DNA of 42,268 nucleotides, taken from JAPLMW01 sp964619675 (GTDB lineage Bacteria; Planctomycetota; Phycisphaerae; Sedimentisphaerales; UBA12454). The stretch spans positions 1-42,268 of the forward strand of contig CAZUEO010000020.1 in the NCBI GenBank assembly GCA_964619675.1, in the 5' to 3' direction. The notes below the pieces were generated by a model. The model searched no databases, had not been told where the DNA came from, and worked only from the letters and a program-made list of their open reading frames with translations. The position numbers were made by a program, and so were the translations under genes. Positions 40,055-42,268 of this stretch are shown one piece after another (the stretch's first letter is position 1; every line of letters starts with the position of its first letter).

Positions 40055-41401
40055 ATGGCGGAAAAGGCGTATCAAAGGTGCATAAACCCTGACTGCGCTG
40101 CGGAATTCGGCTGTGATGAATCGTTCTTCAAATGTCCGAAGTGCGGAGATTTGTTAGATATCCTGTATAACTGGGACGAGATAAAAGTACCAAAAAGACT
40201 GTCAGACTTCGCAAAAAAATGGGCGACGAGGGACAACAAGCTCGATTTTTCAGGTGTGTGGCGGTTCAGGGAGCTTTTGGATTTTTGCGATGATAAATTC
40301 AGGGTAACCATTGGCGAAGGACAGACGCTGCTTCAGCAAAATGACGGGCTTGCGGAATTTTTAGGTGTGAAAAAAGGCTGTCTGCATCTCCAATACGAAG
40401 GGCTTAATCCGTCAGGGTCATTCAAAGACAACGGGATGGCTGCGGCGTTCAGCCATGCAAAAATGGTCGGCGCAAAATCCTGCGCGTGCGCTTCCACCGG
40501 CAATACCAGCGCTGCGGTTGCGCTTTACGCGCATCACTGCGATATTAAATGCACCGTTTTTATCGGGTCGGGCAGGATTGCGTTCGGGAAACTCAGCCAG
40601 GCGATGGATTACGGAGCTAAGACCATTCAAATACACGGCGATTTTGACGATTGTATGAGGCAGGTCCAGGCGGTATGCACTGAACTGAAATTGTACCTGC
40701 TCAATTCGCTTAATCCGTTCCGGCTGGAAGGGCAAAAGACGATAATGTACCGCATTCTCGAAGGGCTCGGCTGGGATGTGCCTGACTGGATAATTGTGCC
40801 TGGCGGGAACCTGGGCAATTCAAGCGCGTTCGGCAAGGCGTTTTACGAATTGAAGCAGCTCGGCTTGATTGAGCGCGTGCCGAGAATGGCGATTATCAAT
40901 GCGACGGGAGCCGATACTTTGACTGAGCTTGTGAATAACAGGAAGCTGTGCTGGGACGGCGGCAAAGTCGATAATAAAAAAATCAGCGATTTTTATGCGG
41001 AGCTTACTGCGAAGAAATTCTCGCCACATACGTGCGCTTCTGCGATAGAGATTTCCCGGCCTGTGAATCTGAAGAAGTGCCTGCGGGCGATTGATATAAC
41101 CAACGGCGTTGTGCGGGCGGTGTCTGATGAGGCGATAACCGATGCGAAGGCTTTAATAGGGAAATATGGGCTTGGCTGTGAGCCTGCGTCGGCGGCGACG
41201 ATAGCGGGTTTGCAGGTTTTGCTTTCTGAAAAAATAGTTAGGCCTGATGAAAGAATTGCCTGTGTGCTTACCGGCCATAGTTTAAAAGACCCCGATGTAA
41301 CCGTAAATTATCATAGAGAAAAAGGCGGCAAATACAGCAACCCGCCTGTCGAGTGCCCCAACGACCTGAAAGAGATAATTAAACTTATGGGTAAAGACTG
41401 A
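40055..41401 (+). CDS. thrC: Threonine synthase
   Basis: This 448-residue PLP enzyme converts O-phosphohomoserine to threonine. It begins with a rubredoxin-like zinc ribbon (RCINPDCAAEFGCDESFFKCPKCG) typical of one threonine synthase branch. The PLP lysine lies in NPSGSFKDNGMAAAF, and the substrate and cofactor loops in SCACASTGNTSAAVALYA and VPGGNLGNSSAFGKAF. The C-terminal SATIAG-like GCEPASAATIAGL and LTGHSLKDP motifs are intact. GGAG lies 8 bases before the ATG. It stands outside the defence region and is of normal length. Confidence 0.93.
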   Translation: MAEKAYQRCINPDCAAEFGCDESFFKCPKCGDLLDILYNWDEIKVPKRLSDFAKKWATRDNKLDFSGVWRFRELLDFCDDKFRVTIGEGQTLLQQNDGLAEFLGVKKGCLHLQYEGLNPSGSFKDNGMAAAFSHAKMVGAKSCACASTGNTSAAVALYAHHCDIKCTVFIGSGRIAFGKLSQAMDYGAKTIQIHGDFDDCMRQVQAVCTELKLYLLNSLNPFRLEGQKTIMYRILEGLGWDVPDWIIVPGGNLGNSSAFGKAFYELKQLGLIERVPRMAIINATGADTLTELVNNRKLCWDGGKVDNKKISDFYAELTAKKFSPHTCASAIEISRPVNLKKCLRAIDITNGVVRAVSDEAITDAKALIGKYGLGCEPASAATIAGLQVLLSEKIVRPDERIACVLTGHSLKDPDVTVNYHREKGGKYSNPPVECPNDLKEIIKLMGKD

Positions 41402-41438
41402 ATTATTCCTGAGATAAGGGAGTAAAGGAAAGAGCGTC

Positions 41439-41495
41439 TAACGGTTGCGGTTGCGATACTCGTTTCGGATTTCGTTATACGGTTACGTTTTAAAC
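41439..41495 (+). repeat. ACGGTTRCGGTTRCG dispersed repeat, copy 3
   Basis: TAACGGTTGCGGTTGCGA...ACGGTTACGTTTTAAAC aligns along its length with the reverse complement of 33311-33370. It fills the gap between thrC and the GT39 gene. Confidence 0.6.
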
Positions 41496-41502
41496 ACTAA
41501 TT

Positions 41503-42268
41503 ATGAATGACGGAAAATCAGAAATAATCATTTTTATTGCTGTTGCCGCAGTTTCGATTTTTACGGCGTTTTGGGGTTTGAGCGAGCGGGCGGTCGGCAA
41601 TCATGAGGCTTATGTTGCAGTTACGGCACGAGAAATGGTCCGCAGCGGCGACTGGCTTATACCATATTTTAACGGCGAGCCGAGACTGCAAAAGACGCCT
41701 TTGAATTACTGGCTTGTGGCTGCAGCGGCAAAGGCCGAGGGCGGCGCCGGCAGTTTTGTTGTTCGTCTGCCAAGCGCGGCGCTTGCGGTGCTTTCGGCGA
41801 TGGCGATTTTTTATTTCGTTCGCGGCTGGTTGGGTGTGCGGGTCGCTGCGCTTTCATCGCTTATCTGGTCAACATCGCTTTGTTACGTCAGGTACAGCCA
41901 TACGGGCAGGCCTGAGATGGCGCTTACCGCTTTCGTTACGATTGCGATGCTGAGCTTTTATTCGGCGATAAACGAGCAGTCACGCAAAAAACAGATTTAC
42001 TTTGTCCTCGTCTTCTGGCTGAGTTTCGCTCTTGCAATGCTTGCAAAGGGGCCTGCGCCGCTGCCTTTGATTTTGCCTGCATTGTTTTTTTATATTGTGT
42101 TTTTTCGCCAGTGGAAACTTGTACCGAAATTGCTGCCGATAGCAGGCGCAGTTTTGTTTTTGGTGATAACGCTTGCGTGGCCGTTGGCGGTTTTGATGAA
42201 ACAGCCTGCGGCGCTGGAGGTGTGGAAAAATGAATTTTTGGGCAGGGCGGCAGGCGAGTACGCGGCAG
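41503..42268 (+). CDS. ArnT-like GT39 family glycosyltransferase, N-terminal part
   Basis: The frame opens with MNDGKSEIIIFIAVAAVSIF and stays open to the window end (255 codons). After the first membrane helix it shows the GT39/ArnT pattern: NHEAYVAVTAREMVRSGDWL, IPYFNGEPRLQKTPLNYWLV, then repeated membrane helices and FALAMLAKGPAPLPLILP. These enzymes move a sugar from a polyprenyl-phosphate donor onto lipids or proteins outside the membrane. The acceptor is unknown. The C-terminal half is outside the window. Confidence 0.85.
   Translation, partial: MNDGKSEIIIFIAVAAVSIFTAFWGLSERAVGNHEAYVAVTAREMVRSGDWLIPYFNGEPRLQKTPLNYWLVAAAAKAEGGAGSFVVRLPSAALAVLSAMAIFYFVRGWLGVRVAALSSLIWSTSLCYVRYSHTGRPEMALTAFVTIAMLSFYSAINEQSRKKQIYFVLVFWLSFALAMLAKGPAPLPLILPALFFYIVFFRQWKLVPKLLPIAGAVLFLVITLAWPLAVLMKQPAALEVWKNEFLGRAAGEYAA

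Overview
This window most likely comes from an anaerobic planctomycete of the Phycisphaerae/Sedimentisphaerales type. The inference rests on the dockerin-like C-terminus of the secreted leucine-rich-repeat protein, a full Wza/Wzz/tyrosine-kinase exopolysaccharide locus with an exosortase-type polysaccharide deacetylase, and many dispersed palindromic intergenic repeats. No 16S rRNA is present, so the placement is not proven. A run of 10 Ns at 39110-39119 shows that this is an assembled scaffold, probably from a metagenome.

Layout. (1) 1-4671, housekeeping: the 3' end of dnaK (+) converges on a tight minus-strand operon of metallophosphoesterase, yidC and mnmE. (2) 5173-6554: one secreted LRR-dockerin gene with its own promoter, a foldable leader and a terminator. 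(3) 6580-22228: a polysaccharide region on the minus strand. A long operon (wza, wzz/BY-kinase, O-antigen ligase-TPR, WecA-like transferase, flippase fused to an HprK-like kinase, GT-C-like membrane protein, GT4, GT2) ends at a strong terminator. A second unit (methyltransferase, XrtA-type deacetylase) follows. Together these would prime, elongate, flip, polymerise and export an exopolysaccharide. (4) 22641-27642, plus strand: a ParA-type ATPase fused to a glycogen-binding module, an HNH protein with an overlapping small gene, and a hybrid phosphorelay protein with a degraded ATP-binding site.

(5) 27675-39748 is an accessory and defence region. It holds a type III restriction-modification operon (mod, res and a GIY-YIG/RAMA protein), a Cas9 gene cut off just after RuvC-II, a divergent tracrRNA-like structured RNA, tRNA-Leu(UAA), a HAD hydrolase, a YcxB-like membrane protein, and a small nuclease-like protein coupled to a pentapeptide-repeat ion channel. 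Two inverted copies of a repeat of about 0.2-0.3 kb flank the Cas9/tRNA part. One copy carries small palindromic insertions that the other lacks, which is an internal filled-site/empty-site comparison. (6) 40055-end: threonine synthase and the start of an ArnT-like GT39 glycosyltransferase.

The strongest leads are the half-Cas9 with its self-paired guide-like RNA, the flippase-HprK fusion, the ParA-CBM48 fusion, the nuclease-channel pair, and the repeat families that seem to have shaped the defence region.
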